DNA of 64,000 nucleotides from Noviherbaspirillum suwonense (GCF_900182955.1 NZ_FXUL01000001.1:620001-684000); one strand, 5' to 3'. Positions 43,976-54,395 are shown, counted from the first letter of the stretch. Notes: generated by a model not told the origin, from the sequence alone. Numbers and translations are program-made.

Positions 43976-46231
43976 TCACTCCTGCCGCACGCAGTCAACG
44001 AAGTAGCCGCGCTTGCCATCGACTTCCCGGGTCACCAGGCCATGCACGTCGGTCTCGAAGCCCGGGAAGCGCTCGTTGAAGTCGCGTGCGAACTTCAGGT
44101 AGTCGACGATGGTGCGGTTGAAGCGCTCGCCCGGGATCAGCAGCGGAATGCCGGGCGGGTAGGGCGTCAGCAGGATGGACGTGACGCGGCCTTCGAGTTC
44201 GTCGATGGGCACCCGGTCGATCTCGCGGTGGGCCATGCGGGCAAACGCGTCCGACGGCTTCATCGCCGGCAGCATGTCCGACAGGTACATCTCGGTCGTC
44301 AGCCGTGCCACGTCGTAGAGCTTGTAGAAGCCGTGGATCTGCTGGCACAGGTCGCGCAGGCCGACCCGCTCGTAGCGCGGGTTGGCCGCGGCGAACTCGG
44401 GCAGGATGCGCCACATCGGCTGGTTCTTGTCGTAGTCGTCCTTGAACTGCTGCAGCGCCGTCAGCAAGGTGTTCCAGCGGCCCTTGGTGATGCCGATGGT
44501 GAACATGATGAAGAAGGAGTACAGGCCGGCCTTCTCGACGATCACGCCATGCTCGGCCAGGTACTTGGTGACGATGGACGCCGGGATGCCGGTGTCGCCG
44601 AACTGGCCGTCCAGCGACAGGCCGGGCGTGACGATGGTCGCCTTGATCGGGTCGAGCATGTTGAAGCCCGGCGCGAGCTTGCCGAAGCCGTGCCAGTCGT
44701 CCTCGGCGCGGATCATCCAGTCCTCGCGCGAGCCGATGCCATCCTCGGCGAAGTGATCCGGGCCCCAGACCTGGAACCACCAGTCCTGGCCCCATTCCTG
44801 GTCGATCTTGCGCATGGCGCGGCGGAAGTCCAGCGCTTCCAGGATGCTTTCCTCGACCAGCGCGGTGCCGCCCGGCGGCTCCATCATGGCGGCCGCGACG
44901 TCGCAGGACGCGATGATCGCGTATTGCGGCGAGGTCGACGTGTGCATCAGGTAGGCTTCGTTGAACGCGTCCTGGTCCAGCTTCACGGTCTCGGACTCGC
45001 GCACCAGGATCTGCGACGCCTGCGACAGCCCGGCCAGCAGCTTGTGGGTCGACTGGGTCGAGAAGATCATCGACTCCTTGGCGCGCGGCCTGTCCTTGCC
45101 GATCGCGTGCATGTCGCGGTAGAAGTCGTGGAAGGTCGCGTGCGGCAGCCACGCCTCGTCGAAATGCAGCGTGTCGATCTCGCCGTCGAGCATGCTCTTC
45201 AGGGTCTCGACGTTGTACAGCACGCCATCGTAGGTCGACTGCGTGATGGTCAGGATGCGCGGCTTCTTGTTGACGGCCTCGCGGGCGAACGGGTTGGCTT
45301 CCACCTTCTTCATGATGTTTTCCATCTTGAATTCTTCCAGCGGAATCGGGCCGATGATGCCGAGGTGGTTCCGGGTCGGCATCAGGAACACCGGGATCGC
45401 GCCGGTCATGATGATGGAATGCAGGATGGACTTGTGGCAGTTGCGGTCGACCACGACGATGTCGCCCGGCGCCACGGTCGAATGCCAGACCATCTTGTTC
45501 GAGGTCGACGTGCCGTTGGTGACGAAGTAGCAATGGTCGGCATTGAAGATGCGGGCCGCATTGCGCTCCGAGGCGGCTACCGGTCCGGTATGGTCGAGCA
45601 GCTGGCCGAGTTCCTCGACCGCATTGCAGACGTCGGCGCGCAGCATGTTTTCACCGAAGAACTGGTGGAACATCTGGCCAATAGGCGACTTCAGGAAGGC
45701 GACGCCGCCCGAATGTCCGGGGCAATGCCATGAGTAGGAACCGTCCTGCGCGTAATGGACCAGCGCGCGGAAGAACGGCGGCGACAGGCCGTCGAGGTAG
45801 GACTTCGCCTCGCGGATGATGTGGCGCGCGACGAACTCGGGCGTGTCCTCGAACATGTGGATGAAGCCGTGCAGTTCGCGCAGGATGTCGTTCGGTATAT
45901 GGCGCGAGGTGCGGGTTTCGCCATACAGGTAAATCGGGATGTCGGCGTTCTTGTAGCGAATTTCCTCGACGAAGGCGCGCAGCGATTTCAGCGCGGTGTC
46001 GGTTTCTTCGGTCGAGCCGCCGCCGAATTCCTCGTCGTCGATGGACAGGATGAAGGCCGACGCGCGGGATTGCTGCTGGGCGAACTGAGACAGGTCGCCA
46101 TAGCTGGTGACGCCGAGGACTTCCATGCCTTCCTTTTCCATGGCGTCGGCCAGCGCGCGGATGCCCAGGCCGGAAGTATTTTCGGAACGGAAGTCTTCGT
46201 CGATGATGACGATGGGGAAGCGGAATTTCAT
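43976..46231 (-). CDS. Biodegradative Orn/Lys/Arg decarboxylase
   Basis: 751 residues of the fold-type I PLP decarboxylases. An N-terminal wing domain starts FRFPIVIIDEDFRSENTSG, the PLP domain has the Schiff-base lysine in STQSTHKLLAG near 397, and a C-terminal domain follows. Length fits biodegradative arginine or lysine decarboxylases rather than SpeA. It converts a basic amino acid to its amine, consuming a proton, and may support acid tolerance or polyamine formation. The ATG at 46231 has AGGAG nine bases upstream; an extended frame to 46276 lacks support. Which amino acid is used cannot be told from motifs alone. Confidence 0.9.
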   Translation of the reverse strand: MKFRFPIVIIDEDFRSENTSGLGIRALADAMEKEGMEVLGVTSYGDLSQFAQQQSRASAFILSIDDEEFGGGSTEETDTALKSLRAFVEEIRYKNADIPIYLYGETRTSRHIPNDILRELHGFIHMFEDTPEFVARHIIREAKSYLDGLSPPFFRALVHYAQDGSYSWHCPGHSGGVAFLKSPIGQMFHQFFGENMLRADVCNAVEELGQLLDHTGPVAASERNAARIFNADHCYFVTNGTSTSNKMVWHSTVAPGDIVVVDRNCHKSILHSIIMTGAIPVFLMPTRNHLGIIGPIPLEEFKMENIMKKVEANPFAREAVNKKPRILTITQSTYDGVLYNVETLKSMLDGEIDTLHFDEAWLPHATFHDFYRDMHAIGKDRPRAKESMIFSTQSTHKLLAGLSQASQILVRESETVKLDQDAFNEAYLMHTSTSPQYAIIASCDVAAAMMEPPGGTALVEESILEALDFRRAMRKIDQEWGQDWWFQVWGPDHFAEDGIGSREDWMIRAEDDWHGFGKLAPGFNMLDPIKATIVTPGLSLDGQFGDTGIPASIVTKYLAEHGVIVEKAGLYSFFIMFTIGITKGRWNTLLTALQQFKDDYDKNQPMWRILPEFAAANPRYERVGLRDLCQQIHGFYKLYDVARLTTEMYLSDMLPAMKPSDAFARMAHREIDRVPIDELEGRVTSILLTPYPPGIPLLIPGERFNRTIVDYLKFARDFNERFPGFETDVHGLVTREVDGKRGYFVDCVRQE

Positions 46232-46351
46232 GAACTCTCCTGATGGACGAGGCGCAGCATGCGCCTCCCTGTCCACGCCAATAAGGCAAAAGCCGAATTT
46301 TCGCAGATATGTGTCGGGTGCGCTGCAAAAGCAGACCGCACAGCTTGCGAT

Positions 46352-46846
46352 TTATCGCACGCGGTCGTAGGTCACGATCGCAAAGTCCAGTCCGCTGGCA
46401 GTCGACTGGAATGTGTCGCGTCCGGTCTCCCGCCAGGACGCCGGGTCTATGGCCGGGAAGAAGGTGTCGCAGTCGAATTCCGAGTCGATCTCGGTCACGA
46501 TCATCCGGTCGGCAAGCGCGATGGTCTGCGCAAACAGTTCGGCGCCGCCGATGATGAAGGCTTCCGTCTCGCGCTGCGCGAGTTCGCGCGCCTGTTCCGG
46601 CGTCGCGGCTGCCAGCACGCCGTCCCTTTGCCAGGCCGGGTCGCGCGTCACGACGATGTTGCGGCGACCCGGAAGCGGCCGGCCGATCGAATCGAAGGTC
46701 TTGCGGCCCATGATGATCGCGTGCCCGGTAGTGGTGCGCTTGAAATGGGCGAGGTCCTCGGGCAGTTTCCACGGCAGGCGGTTCTCGATGCCGATGCCGC
46801 GCTTGCGATCCATGGCGACGATCAGGGAAATTCGGGGCTGGGACAT
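46352..46846 (-). CDS. folA: Dihydrofolate reductase
   Basis: 164 residues, typical chromosomal DHFR length. It starts ISLIVAMDRKRGIGIENRLPWKLPEDLAHFK: the Met20-loop, the PW pair and the catalytic Asp/Glu are in place. IIMGRKTFDSIGRPLPGRRN and the IIGGAELF cofactor segment follow. It reduces dihydrofolate with NADPH for thymidylate and purine synthesis. The start at 46846 matches family length; the open frame continues to 47047 but is not protein-like. Thymidylate synthase is not in view. Confidence 0.95.
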   Translation of the reverse strand: MSQPRISLIVAMDRKRGIGIENRLPWKLPEDLAHFKRTTTGHAIIMGRKTFDSIGRPLPGRRNIVVTRDPAWQRDGVLAAATPEQARELAQRETEAFIIGGAELFAQTIALADRMIVTEIDSEFDCDTFFPAIDPASWRETGRDTFQSTASGLDFAIVTYDRVR

Positions 46847-47034
46847 GGGTAATGAAAAAGATGGGGGAGGGGCAGGGCAAGCCCATGAAAGCCGCCATGG
46901 TAAACGAAACGAATGATGAGAAACAGACACGATTGCCTGTAATGGAACTTTACAGGGAGAGCTGGATCGATCTAGAAAGCAAACACTGTATTTAATCAAA
47001 AATCTCGTGCCTGCCATGCAGCACCCCGGAGGCG

Positions 47035-49191
47035 ATGCGCCACTCACCCGCGACTATGGACTCACTCCTCACCAAGCCGGCCGGACCGGCAATCCAGCAG
47101 ACCGTGTTACTGGTCGGCCCCCAGTCCGATGCGCCGCCGGGCCTGCTGCCGCTCCTGCACAGCCTGGGCGCGCAGTCGCAGCATGCAGACAGCGGTGAAC
47201 GGGCGCTGGAAATCCTGGTCGCCGAAGACATCGCGCTGGTGCTGGCCGACGTCGCACTTCCCGGCATGGACGGTTATGCATTGACCCAGTGGATACGCGA
47301 AAATTCGCGGACCCGGCATATCCCCGTCATCCTGCTCAGCAACGGCGTCTGGGACGCCGCCGCCATCGCAAGGGCGTACGAGGCAGGCGCCATCGACTAC
47401 CTCGGCAGGCCGGTGGCCGAGCCAGTACTGTCGAGCAAGGTCGCGGTGCTGCTCGAACTCGACGGCAACCGGCGCCGCCTGCGGCAGGCGATCAGCCATA
47501 TCGACAGCACCAAGGCCTATTACGAATCGATGCTCAATGCGGCCGGCGAGGGCGTGATCGGACTCGACCGGGACGGGCACATGCGGTTTGCCAACCCAGC
47601 GGCGCGCCTGATGCTGAAGGTCGAGAATGATCAGCTGGTCGGGGCCGACTACCGGATGTTCTACCCGTTTCCTGCCGGAGATGTCCCGCATTGGGAACAT
47701 ACCCCGTTTTTCCACACGTTGCGCCACGGGAAGGAGACCCGGATCGAGGAAACGATCTTCATGCGGCATGACCGCACCCACTTCCCGGTGTCGCTGTGCG
47801 TTTCGCGGCTGGCTGGGAACGGCGACGGCCTGGTCATCGTGTTCCAGGACATCTCGCAGCGCAAGGCGCTGGAAGAAGCCCTGCGCCGACAGGCGGTGAC
47901 CGACCCCCTGACGGGTTTGAACAACCGCAGCGGTTTCAAGTCCGCCTTCCGGATCGCGCTCGACCGGGCGCGCCGGGCGCGCAAGAGCGTGGCGCTGATG
48001 TTCATCGACCTCGATCATTTCAAGCGCATCAATGACACGCTCGGGCACGCGGCGGGCGACTTCCTGCTTGCCGCGGTCGCCACCAGCATCAGGGAATGCG
48101 TGCGTTCCTACGACATCGTCTCGCGCATCGGCGGCGACGAGTTCTCGGTCGTGCTCGACGAGCTCGACGACGCCTCCAGCGCCGCGCAGATCGCCGGCAA
48201 GATCCTGACCGCGCTGCGCTGCCCGTTCCGGCTCGAGGACGGCATGCAGGTCACCATCAGCGCCAGCATCGGCATCGCCAGCTTTCCCGAATGCAGCGAC
48301 GACGTCGACATGCTGATGCAGGCCGCGGGCGTGGCGATGTACCAGGCCAAGAGCGACGGCCGCAACCTTTACCATTTCTACATGCCCGAAATGAATGCGA
48401 AGGCGCGCCACCGGCTGATGCTGGAGCAGGCGCTGCGCGTGGCGGTGGAGGATGACGGCTTCTTCCTGCATTACCAGCCGCAGGTCGACATCGGAACCGG
48501 CAGGGTCGTCGGCTACGAGGCGCTGCTGCGCTGGGACCACGATCGCATCGGCAGCATCGCGCCCAGCACCTTCGTGCCGATGCTGGAGGAAACCGGGCTG
48601 ATCATCCCGATGGGGCAATGGGTGTTCTCCACCGGCTGCCGCCAGCGCCATGCATGGAACAGCATGCTGCCCGAGCAGTGTTCGCTGTCGGTCAACCTGT
48701 CGCCGCGCCAGTTCGCCGACAAGAACCTGGTACCGCAGATACAGCGGGTGCTCGAGGCCAACCAGCTGCCGCCGTACCAGCTCGAGATCGAGCTGACCGA
48801 GAGCATGCTGATGTCCAATACTGAACACACCCGCAACCTGCTGCGCTCGCTGAAGGACCTGGGGCTCAAGCTGTCGGTGGATGACTTCGGCACCGGCTAT
48901 TCGTCGCTGGCCTACCTGAAGCAGTTTGCGCTGGATGCACTGAAGATCGACAAGCAGTTCATCGACCACCTGACCACCTCCAGCAAGGACAAAGCGATCG
49001 CCCGCTCCATCATCCAGCTCGGGCATAACCTCGGCATGCAGGTGATCGCCGAAGGCGTGGAGACGGCGGACCAGGTCGAGACGCTGCAGCAGCTGGGCTG
49101 CGACGTGGTCCAGGGTTTCTACTTCGGGCGACCGGTTCCGGCGGGTGAAGTAGGCCGCATCCCGCAGGCGGTGGCGGTCGGGGCGCAGTAG
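47035..49191 (+). CDS. Response-regulator-like PAS-GGDEF-EAL protein
   Basis: 718 residues. REC domain at about 22-140, with the phosphoacceptor Asp72 ([12 protein letters not shown]) but lacking the usual acidic pair at the first strand (VLLVGPQSD) and with Arg instead of the conserved Lys (LGRPVAEP). A PAS domain is at about 160-285. The GGDEF domain has an intact [10 protein letters not shown] near 363 and an upstream RSYD inhibitory site. The EAL domain (about 460-705) has [24 protein letters not shown] and AEGVET, all intact. It can in principle both make and break cyclic di-GMP; intact GGDEF and EAL predict a regulated enzyme rather than a receptor. Start ATG 47035; a Met at 47056 is the alternative. 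Confidence 0.9.
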   Translation: MRHSPATMDSLLTKPAGPAIQQTVLLVGPQSDAPPGLLPLLHSLGAQSQHADSGERALEILVAEDIALVLADVALPGMDGYALTQWIRENSRTRHIPVILLSNGVWDAAAIARAYEAGAIDYLGRPVAEPVLSSKVAVLLELDGNRRRLRQAISHIDSTKAYYESMLNAAGEGVIGLDRDGHMRFANPAARLMLKVENDQLVGADYRMFYPFPAGDVPHWEHTPFFHTLRHGKETRIEETIFMRHDRTHFPVSLCVSRLAGNGDGLVIVFQDISQRKALEEALRRQAVTDPLTGLNNRSGFKSAFRIALDRARRARKSVALMFIDLDHFKRINDTLGHAAGDFLLAAVATSIRECVRSYDIVSRIGGDEFSVVLDELDDASSAAQIAGKILTALRCPFRLEDGMQVTISASIGIASFPECSDDVDMLMQAAGVAMYQAKSDGRNLYHFYMPEMNAKARHRLMLEQALRVAVEDDGFFLHYQPQVDIGTGRVVGYEALLRWDHDRIGSIAPSTFVPMLEETGLIIPMGQWVFSTGCRQRHAWNSMLPEQCSLSVNLSPRQFADKNLVPQIQRVLEANQLPPYQLEIELTESMLMSNTEHTRNLLRSLKDLGLKLSVDDFGTGYSSLAYLKQFALDALKIDKQFIDHLTTSSKDKAIARSIIQLGHNLGMQVIAEGVETADQVETLQQLGCDVVQGFYFGRPVPAGEVGRIPQAVAVGAQ

Positions 49192-49335
49192 CCCGACCAA
49201 GCGGCGACGACCCCGACGCCGCCGGCTCATCCAACGTGCCACCCGCAACATAAGCCCGGCGGCACCTGTCTCATGCCCACCCCAGGTCATGGCGTACCGG
49301 ATGGGATCAATTCGACTGCGTGGCTCGCAGGCTCG

Positions 49336-49440
49336 TGGGGTGTAATGAGCGTAGCGCATTGCGCCACTCGCCAATCAGCCCCCATCGCCTGTGCGCAACG
49401 AATGGTGTAATGCGCTTGCGCTTATTACACCCTACGGTGT
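49336..49440. repeat. REP-like inverted repeat, copy C
   Basis: Arms GTGTAATGAGCGTAGCGCAT (49340 on) and its partner ending ATTACACCCTACG (to 49437) face each other between the convergent GGDEF-EAL and YgiQ genes. Same family as copies A and B. The rest of 49192-49470 holds nothing else recognisable. Confidence 0.75.
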
Positions 49441-49470
49441 TTCATGGCGCGTTTTGAGCCGGGATCGGTA

Positions 49471-51675
49471 TCACACCATCCGGCCGGGCTTGCCGCGCGC
49501 ACTGCGCACCGGCTGGCGTTGCACGGCGGCGCCCGGACGAGGCTTGTTCTGGCCGAACTTGCGGGCCAGCTTGTCCGGTCCCGGCGTTTCGCGCTTGCGC
49601 TCGATCGCCTGCAGCGCCGGCGACGACGTGCCGCGCGGCACCAGGTGCTGCGGGCCGTTGCCGATCAGGTCGGAACGCCCCATCCGGTGCAGGCCTTCGC
49701 GCAGGATGTCCCAGTTGGCAGGGTCGTGATAGCGCAGGAAAGCCTTGTGCAGCTTGCGCACCTTGCCGGCCCGCACCGTCTCGACGATTTCCGATTCGTC
49801 GGTCACCTTGTGCAGCGGATTCTTGCGCGTGTGGTACATCGCGGTCGCCAGCGCCATCGGCGTCGGCAGGAAGGTCTGCACCTGGTCGAGCCGGAAGTCA
49901 TTCTGCTTCAGCCATAGCGCCAGGTTCAGCATGTCCTCGTCGGTAGTGCCCGGGTGGGCCGCGATGAAGTAGGGAATCAAATACTGTTCCTTGCCGGCTT
50001 CCTTCGAAAAACGTTCGAACATCTCCTTGAACGCGTGATAAGCGCCCATGCCCGGCTTCATCATCTTGGACAGGGGGCCGTTTTCGGAATGTTCGGGTGC
50101 GATCTTCAACAGTCCGCCGACATGATGCGTCACCAGTTCCTTCACATATTCGGGCGAGCGCACCGCGAGGTCGTAACGCAGGCCCGAGCTGACCAGGATC
50201 TTCTTCACGCCAGGGATGGCGCGCGCCTTGCGGTAGAGCTGGATCAGCTTCGAATGATCGGTGCCAAGATTCGAACAGATGGTCGGATAAACACATGACA
50301 GGCGGCGGCAGGATTCCTCGATCGCCTTGTCCTTGCAGGCCAGCCGGTACATGTTCGCGGTCGGCCCGCCCAGGTCGGAAATGGTGCCGGTGAAGCCCTT
50401 GGTCTTGTCGCGGATCAGCTCGATCTCGCGCAGGATGGACGGCTCGGAGCGGCTCTGGATGATGCGGCCTTCATGCTCGGTGATCGAGCAGAAAGTGCAG
50501 CCGCCGAAGCAGCCGCGCATGATGTTGACCGAGAAGCGGATCATTTCCCAGGCCGGGATGCGCGCCTTGCCATAGCGCGGATGCGGCGCGCGGGCATAGG
50601 GCATGTCGAACACGAAGTCCATTTCGTCCATCGCCAGCGGCAGCGGCGGCGGATTCAGCCAGACGTCGCGTTCGCCATGCTGCTGCACCAGCGCACGGGC
50701 ATTGCCGGGATTGGACTCCAGGTGGAACACGCGGGACGCATGCGCATACATCACCGGATCGTCCTTGACCTGCTCGAACGACGGCAGGCGCACGACGCTG
50801 CGGTTGCGCACTTCCTTCAGCGCGGCCATCCGCTCCTCGCGGGACAGGATCAGGATCGGCTTCGGCTCCTCGGGCGCGGCCTCGGTCTTGCAGGACGCGT
50901 CTTCCTTGGACTTCATTTCATACGGGTCGGGATGCGCTTCGATCCGTCCCGGGGTGTCGATGCGCGTGGAGTTGGCTTCGGTCCAGTCGGCTGCCGGCTT
51001 CCAGCCGCGCGGCACCATGAAGGCCGTGCCGCGCAGGTCGCGGATCGAGCGGATCGGCTCCCCGGCGGCAACCCGGTGCGTCAGTGCGATCAGCGCACGT
51101 TCGGCATTGCCGAAAATGAGAATATCCGCCTTGGAGTCGGGCAGCACCGAGCGCTTGACCTTGTCCGACCAGTAATCGTAATGCGCAATCCGGCGCAGGC
51201 TGGCCTCGATGCTGCCGATCACCACGTTGACTTCCGGATATGCTTCGCGCACCCGCTGCGCATACACCACCACCGCGCGGTCGGGCCGCTTGTCCGGGTC
51301 GCCGTTGGGCGTATAGGCATCCTCGGAGCGGATCTTGCGGTCCGACGTGTAGCGGTTGATCATCGAATCCATGTTGCCGGCGGTGATGCCGAAATACAGG
51401 TTCGGCCGTCCCAGCGAGCGGAAGTCGTCGACCGACAGCCAGTTCGGCTGGGTCAGGATGCCGACCCGGAAACCCTGCGCCTCCAGCAGCCGGCCCACCA
51501 ACGCCATGCCAAAGCTCGGATGGTCGATATACGCATCGCCCGTCACCAGGATCACGTCGCAGCTGTCCCAGCCCAGCGCATCCATCTCGGCCCGCGTGGT
51601 CGGCAGGAAGGGCGCCGGCGTCTGATAGTCGGGACGATAACGCGGGTAGGAACGGATATTTTTTGGAGCTTCCAT
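49471..51675 (-). CDS. YgiQ-family radical SAM protein
   Basis: 734 residues, typical of YgiQ. The radical SAM cluster ligands are in [12 protein letters not shown] near 390, and the N-terminal domain contains [21 protein letters not shown], diagnostic of the family. It binds a [4Fe-4S] cluster and S-adenosylmethionine; the substrate is not established. The C-terminus is basic and Pro/Arg-rich ([15 protein letters not shown]). The ATG at 51675 begins the family N-terminus; upstream extension to 51981 is not supported. Confidence 0.9.
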   Translation of the reverse strand: MEAPKNIRSYPRYRPDYQTPAPFLPTTRAEMDALGWDSCDVILVTGDAYIDHPSFGMALVGRLLEAQGFRVGILTQPNWLSVDDFRSLGRPNLYFGITAGNMDSMINRYTSDRKIRSEDAYTPNGDPDKRPDRAVVVYAQRVREAYPEVNVVIGSIEASLRRIAHYDYWSDKVKRSVLPDSKADILIFGNAERALIALTHRVAAGEPIRSIRDLRGTAFMVPRGWKPAADWTEANSTRIDTPGRIEAHPDPYEMKSKEDASCKTEAAPEEPKPILILSREERMAALKEVRNRSVVRLPSFEQVKDDPVMYAHASRVFHLESNPGNARALVQQHGERDVWLNPPPLPLAMDEMDFVFDMPYARAPHPRYGKARIPAWEMIRFSVNIMRGCFGGCTFCSITEHEGRIIQSRSEPSILREIELIRDKTKGFTGTISDLGGPTANMYRLACKDKAIEESCRRLSCVYPTICSNLGTDHSKLIQLYRKARAIPGVKKILVSSGLRYDLAVRSPEYVKELVTHHVGGLLKIAPEHSENGPLSKMMKPGMGAYHAFKEMFERFSKEAGKEQYLIPYFIAAHPGTTDEDMLNLALWLKQNDFRLDQVQTFLPTPMALATAMYHTRKNPLHKVTDESEIVETVRAGKVRKLHKAFLRYHDPANWDILREGLHRMGRSDLIGNGPQHLVPRGTSSPALQAIERKRETPGPDKLARKFGQNKPRPGAAVQRQPVRSARGKPGRMV

Positions 51676-52042
51676 GGGGGCCAGAGGTAATGCGCATGCG
51701 CCGCGATCGCGGACATGCCGGGTGAGCATACGGGGGAAGACGGGAGTATGACAGCTTTGACGGAAACTGGCCGGGCGGCGCTGAAATTGCCAGCGAACTC
51801 GCGTGAAACAAGCGCAGTACTGCGGGACTGGCGGACGAAATTTTTCTTGCAGCGTATCGTTGAAGTCTGCTCCCGGGTGTTTCCTGGAGAAATGCAGTAG
51901 TTGATTCCCTTCAACTACGCCGCATGATGCTTTCGCCGTACTGGCGCGATCTCGAATTCGATAAAACGCTTGCAATACCACCCGGACTGGCCGCCAAAAT
52001 CCAGAATGTCCGCTCGGCTTCGCAGTTTCTTCCGCGCTGCTG
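51676..52042. other. Intergenic region without a recognised gene
   Basis: 367 bases between the ygiQ start and the toxin stop. It should contain the ygiQ promoter. Open frames here do not resemble any family I recognise and have no ribosome site. The stretch nearest the toxin is moderately G+C-poor, as is the toxin itself. Confidence 0.6.
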
Positions 52043-52471
52043 TCATGGCGATTTCGCCCACGGATTGAGGAGGTTGATTCCTGTAGGTTTGAAATCAGCG
52101 ACGTTGCGAGTCGCCACCGTCATACGATGCACAAGGGCAGTTGCCGCGATGAGTGCGTCGCGCTCGCTGCGTTTGTCGGGCACATGCAAGCGGGCGCGGC
52201 GTTGTGCCACGGCAGTATCGATAGCCAGCGTGCGTTGTGTGAACTCAGGCAACACGTGCTGCTGCAGCCAGGACCGCAACAGCATTCCCTGGGCGGCGTT
52301 TTTTCGCTCTATGGATAGAACGCCGATTTCCAGTTCCATGATGGTGATAGCGGATACGAAGAGGTCGGAGGCGTCGACGCTTTCTGTCCATGCCGCCAGG
52401 TTCATATCGGCCTTGCCAAGCCACACCTTGCGCAGTTCCGACACCACGTTGGTATCCAGAACGAACATCAT
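52043..52471 (-). CDS. vapC: Type II toxin, PIN-domain ribonuclease (VapC/FitB-like)
   Basis: 142 residues. The acidic metal-binding residues of the PIN fold are all present: Asp in VLDTNVVSE at residues 4-12, the ITIMELEIG Glu near 45, [10 protein letters not shown] near 104 and RNVADF near 122. Members cleave tRNA or other RNA when free of antitoxin. The start at 52471 overlaps the end of the upstream antitoxin frame by four bases, the normal arrangement. The antitoxin frame is interrupted, see the next entry, so the toxin appears to be present without a full-length partner. Either it is inactive in the cell, weakly translated, or controlled by a shortened or readthrough antitoxin. Confidence 0.88.
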   Translation of the reverse strand: MMFVLDTNVVSELRKVWLGKADMNLAAWTESVDASDLFVSAITIMELEIGVLSIERKNAAQGMLLRSWLQQHVLPEFTQRTLAIDTAVAQRRARLHVPDKRSERDALIAATALVHRMTVATRNVADFKPTGINLLNPWAKSP

Positions 52472-52722
52472 GAAAAGTCAGCCGGCTGGATTTTGAGTGT
52501 AATGCGCGGCGGCTCGAACTCGATGTCGGCAACATCGGGCATGGCCAGCGCATCAGCAATGTTCCGCCGTTGCCTCGTGAGGCGTTGATAGTCTTCAAAA
52601 CTCAAAAGAACATGGGCAGGTCGACCCCGGGCTGTGATGAACACCTGTCCACTGTTCGCCGCGCGCTTCGCTTCGCTGGCACCCTAGTTGAATTCGCGAC
52701 CCGAGATGGTCGTGATCGGCAT
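52468..52722 (-). pseudogene. Phd/YefM-type antitoxin with in-frame amber stop
   Basis: Reading from the ATG at 52722 gives MPITTISGREFN, then TAG at 52684-52686, then the frame continues without further stop as GASEAKRAANSG, VFITARGRPAHVLLSFEDY and a C-terminus MPDVADIEFEPPRI ending DFS. The whole 85-codon frame is the Phd/YefM family, in which REFN is normally followed by a Gln; CAG to TAG is a single change. The length and C-terminal end next to the toxin match intact pairs. Possible rescue is a GTG (codon 27) restart or suppression. The family call is firm; loss of function is inferred. Confidence 0.82.
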
Positions 52723-52762
52723 GGAAACATCTCATTGAAATGGCGAATGTAGAAATGTTGTT

Positions 52763-52772
52763 ACTAATTAGT
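52763..52772. promoter_or_regulatory. Palindrome upstream of the antitoxin frame
   Basis: ACTAATTAGT, a perfect 10-bp palindrome in an AT-rich stretch 40 bases before the antitoxin ATG, where toxin-antitoxin operators usually lie. Short, so may be chance. Confidence 0.35.
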
Positions 52773-52977
52773 GTGAGTCGCAAGATGCTCGAACAGGCGG
52801 GACAGCGACCGCCGTTGTTGAATAAAGGCGATCCGGCATAGTGGCGGCGGAAGGGGCAAACGCCGCAATCGAGGCCGCGGGACGACATGGGACGCCTTAT
52901 CGAGCTGGATTCATAAACAGAAATACCGCGCCAAAGCCCGGTATACTCGGCGCGATTACCGTCTTCACCCCGTTTTC

Positions 52978-53904
52978 ATGTCAGAACAAGATCCCCTCAG
53001 CGCCGGCGATGCCGAGCAGCTGGCCAGGCGCCTCGAATGCCATCCCGCTTACCGCATCCTGCGCCGCCTGCCCGAACGCAGCGGCTATGCCGAACCGGAC
53101 GGCAGGGCGCTTGCGCGCGGTGCGGTGGTCGACACCGAGACGACAGGCCTTAACCTGGAGACGGATGCGATCATCGAGTTTGCGATGGTGGTATTTGAAT
53201 ACTGCAGGGAAAGCGGCCAGGTGTTCCGGATACTGGAAATTTTCGACCAGCTCGAAGATCCTGGCGTGCCGATCCCGCCGGCATCGACGGCGGTCCACGG
53301 GATTACCGATGACATGGTGGCCGGTAAAAAGATAGACGATGAACGGGTAGCGGAACTGGTGCAGGGACTGGACCTGGTGATCGCCCATAACGCCCGCTTC
53401 GACCGCCCGTTCCTGGAAGAAAGGCTGCCGGTCTTCCGGACGCTGCCATGGGCCTGCTCGCTGCACCAGGTGGGCTGGTCGTCCGAAAGCATGCCTTCCG
53501 CCAAGCTTGAATATCTCGCCTACCGGATGGGATTCTTCTACGATGCGCACCGGGCGCAGACCGATTGCCTGGCGCTGCTGGAATTGCTGCAGACGCCGCT
53601 TCCGGTATCAGGCCGGCTGGCGCTGGCCTGCCTGCTGGAAAAGGCGCAGGACAGGGACTTCCGGGTCTATGCGGTGAAAGCGCCGTATGACAGCAAGGAC
53701 CTGCTCAAGGCGCGCACCTACCGCTGGGACCCGGAACGCCGCTGCTGGCATCGCACGCTGAGCGGCGACATGATGCCCGACGAAATCGCCTGGCTGAAGG
53801 CGCACGTGTACGGCGGCCGTCCAGCCAGCCTGGACTTCGAGGCGATGGATGCGCTGTGCCGTTTCTCGATGCGGGTCGGGAAGATATTCAGCCGCGAAAT
53901 CTGA
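52978..53904 (+). CDS. DEDDh 3'-5' exonuclease, DnaQ-like
   Basis: 308 residues. Catalytic motifs are Exo I VVDTETTGLN near 50, Exo II in IAHNARFDRPF near 136-146 and Exo III in AHRAQTDCLAL near 187. It lacks the polymerase-binding tail of the replicative epsilon subunit and has an added 100-residue C-terminal domain with the pattern KAPYDSKDLLKARTYRWD. It is probably a stand-alone repair or turnover nuclease. A TATACT -10-like box lies near 52940. The ATG at 52978 starts the reading frame. Confidence 0.88.
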   Translation: MSEQDPLSAGDAEQLARRLECHPAYRILRRLPERSGYAEPDGRALARGAVVDTETTGLNLETDAIIEFAMVVFEYCRESGQVFRILEIFDQLEDPGVPIPPASTAVHGITDDMVAGKKIDDERVAELVQGLDLVIAHNARFDRPFLEERLPVFRTLPWACSLHQVGWSSESMPSAKLEYLAYRMGFFYDAHRAQTDCLALLELLQTPLPVSGRLALACLLEKAQDRDFRVYAVKAPYDSKDLLKARTYRWDPERRCWHRTLSGDMMPDEIAWLKAHVYGGRPASLDFEAMDALCRFSMRVGKIFSREI

Positions 53905-53928
53905 AGCCCCCAAGTCCGGGCAGGCGGC

Positions 53929-54294
53929 TTACTTGGGCTGTGCGCCCGGCTTGTCGATGGATTCAGGCGTGGAGTGATTATTGACCTGGCCGGGCATCGG
54001 CATCGCGGTCGATTCCTGTTCCTTGTCCAACGTCTTTGGATTGGCTTGCGAAGGACTGGCCGAATCGGGCACCGTTGCGGCAACGGTAGGCGACTGCGGC
54101 GGTATGGCGGCATCCTGCTTGGGCATTTCAGATGGCGGGGCGGCAACCGACACGCCCTTGCTTTCCACGGTAGCCGCACCGGGCTGGGAAACTGCGGTCG
54201 GCGTGGCGACTGCATCCTTGCGTCCGCAGGCGGGCAGGGTGGCCAGAATGCCCAGCATCAGGCAGCCGGACAGCAGGTAATTCGTTTTCAACAT
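53929..54294 (-). CDS. Small Pro/Ser/Ala-rich lipoprotein
   Basis: 121 residues. An N-terminal signal reads MLKTNYLLSGCLMLGILATL, then the lipobox LPAC, so it should be lipid-anchored in the cell envelope. The mature part is low-complexity (Pro, Ser, Gln, Ala) without any domain. GGAAAG precedes the ATG at 54294. It is next to another envelope-related gene at 54396 on the same strand; function unknown. Confidence 0.7.
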   Translation of the reverse strand: MLKTNYLLSGCLMLGILATLPACGRKDAVATPTAVSQPGAATVESKGVSVAAPPSEMPKQDAAIPPQSPTVAATVPDSASPSQANPKTLDKEQESTAMPMPGQVNNHSTPESIDKPGAQPK

Positions 54295-54395
54295 GGTCTT
54301 TCCAATATTCGCCAGCAGGCGCAACGCTGCATGCCAGCGAACTGGATGCAGCCAGACTATGCTGGCGGACCGGTCGGCCCGCCAGCCCATGCGCG

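Noticed and set aside
43916-45733. 605-codon plus-strand frame opposite the decarboxylase
   Set aside because: Shadow of the minus-strand gene; repetitive Arg/Val/His/Gln composition without a domain.
51924-52496. 190-residue plus-strand frame opposite the toxin
   Set aside because: Antisense to a clear PIN-domain gene, with no ribosome site.
53895-53945. Terminator between the exonuclease and lipoprotein genes
   Set aside because: Only a short CCCAAGT/ACTTGGG pairing with a large loop and no T-run; too weak to annotate.
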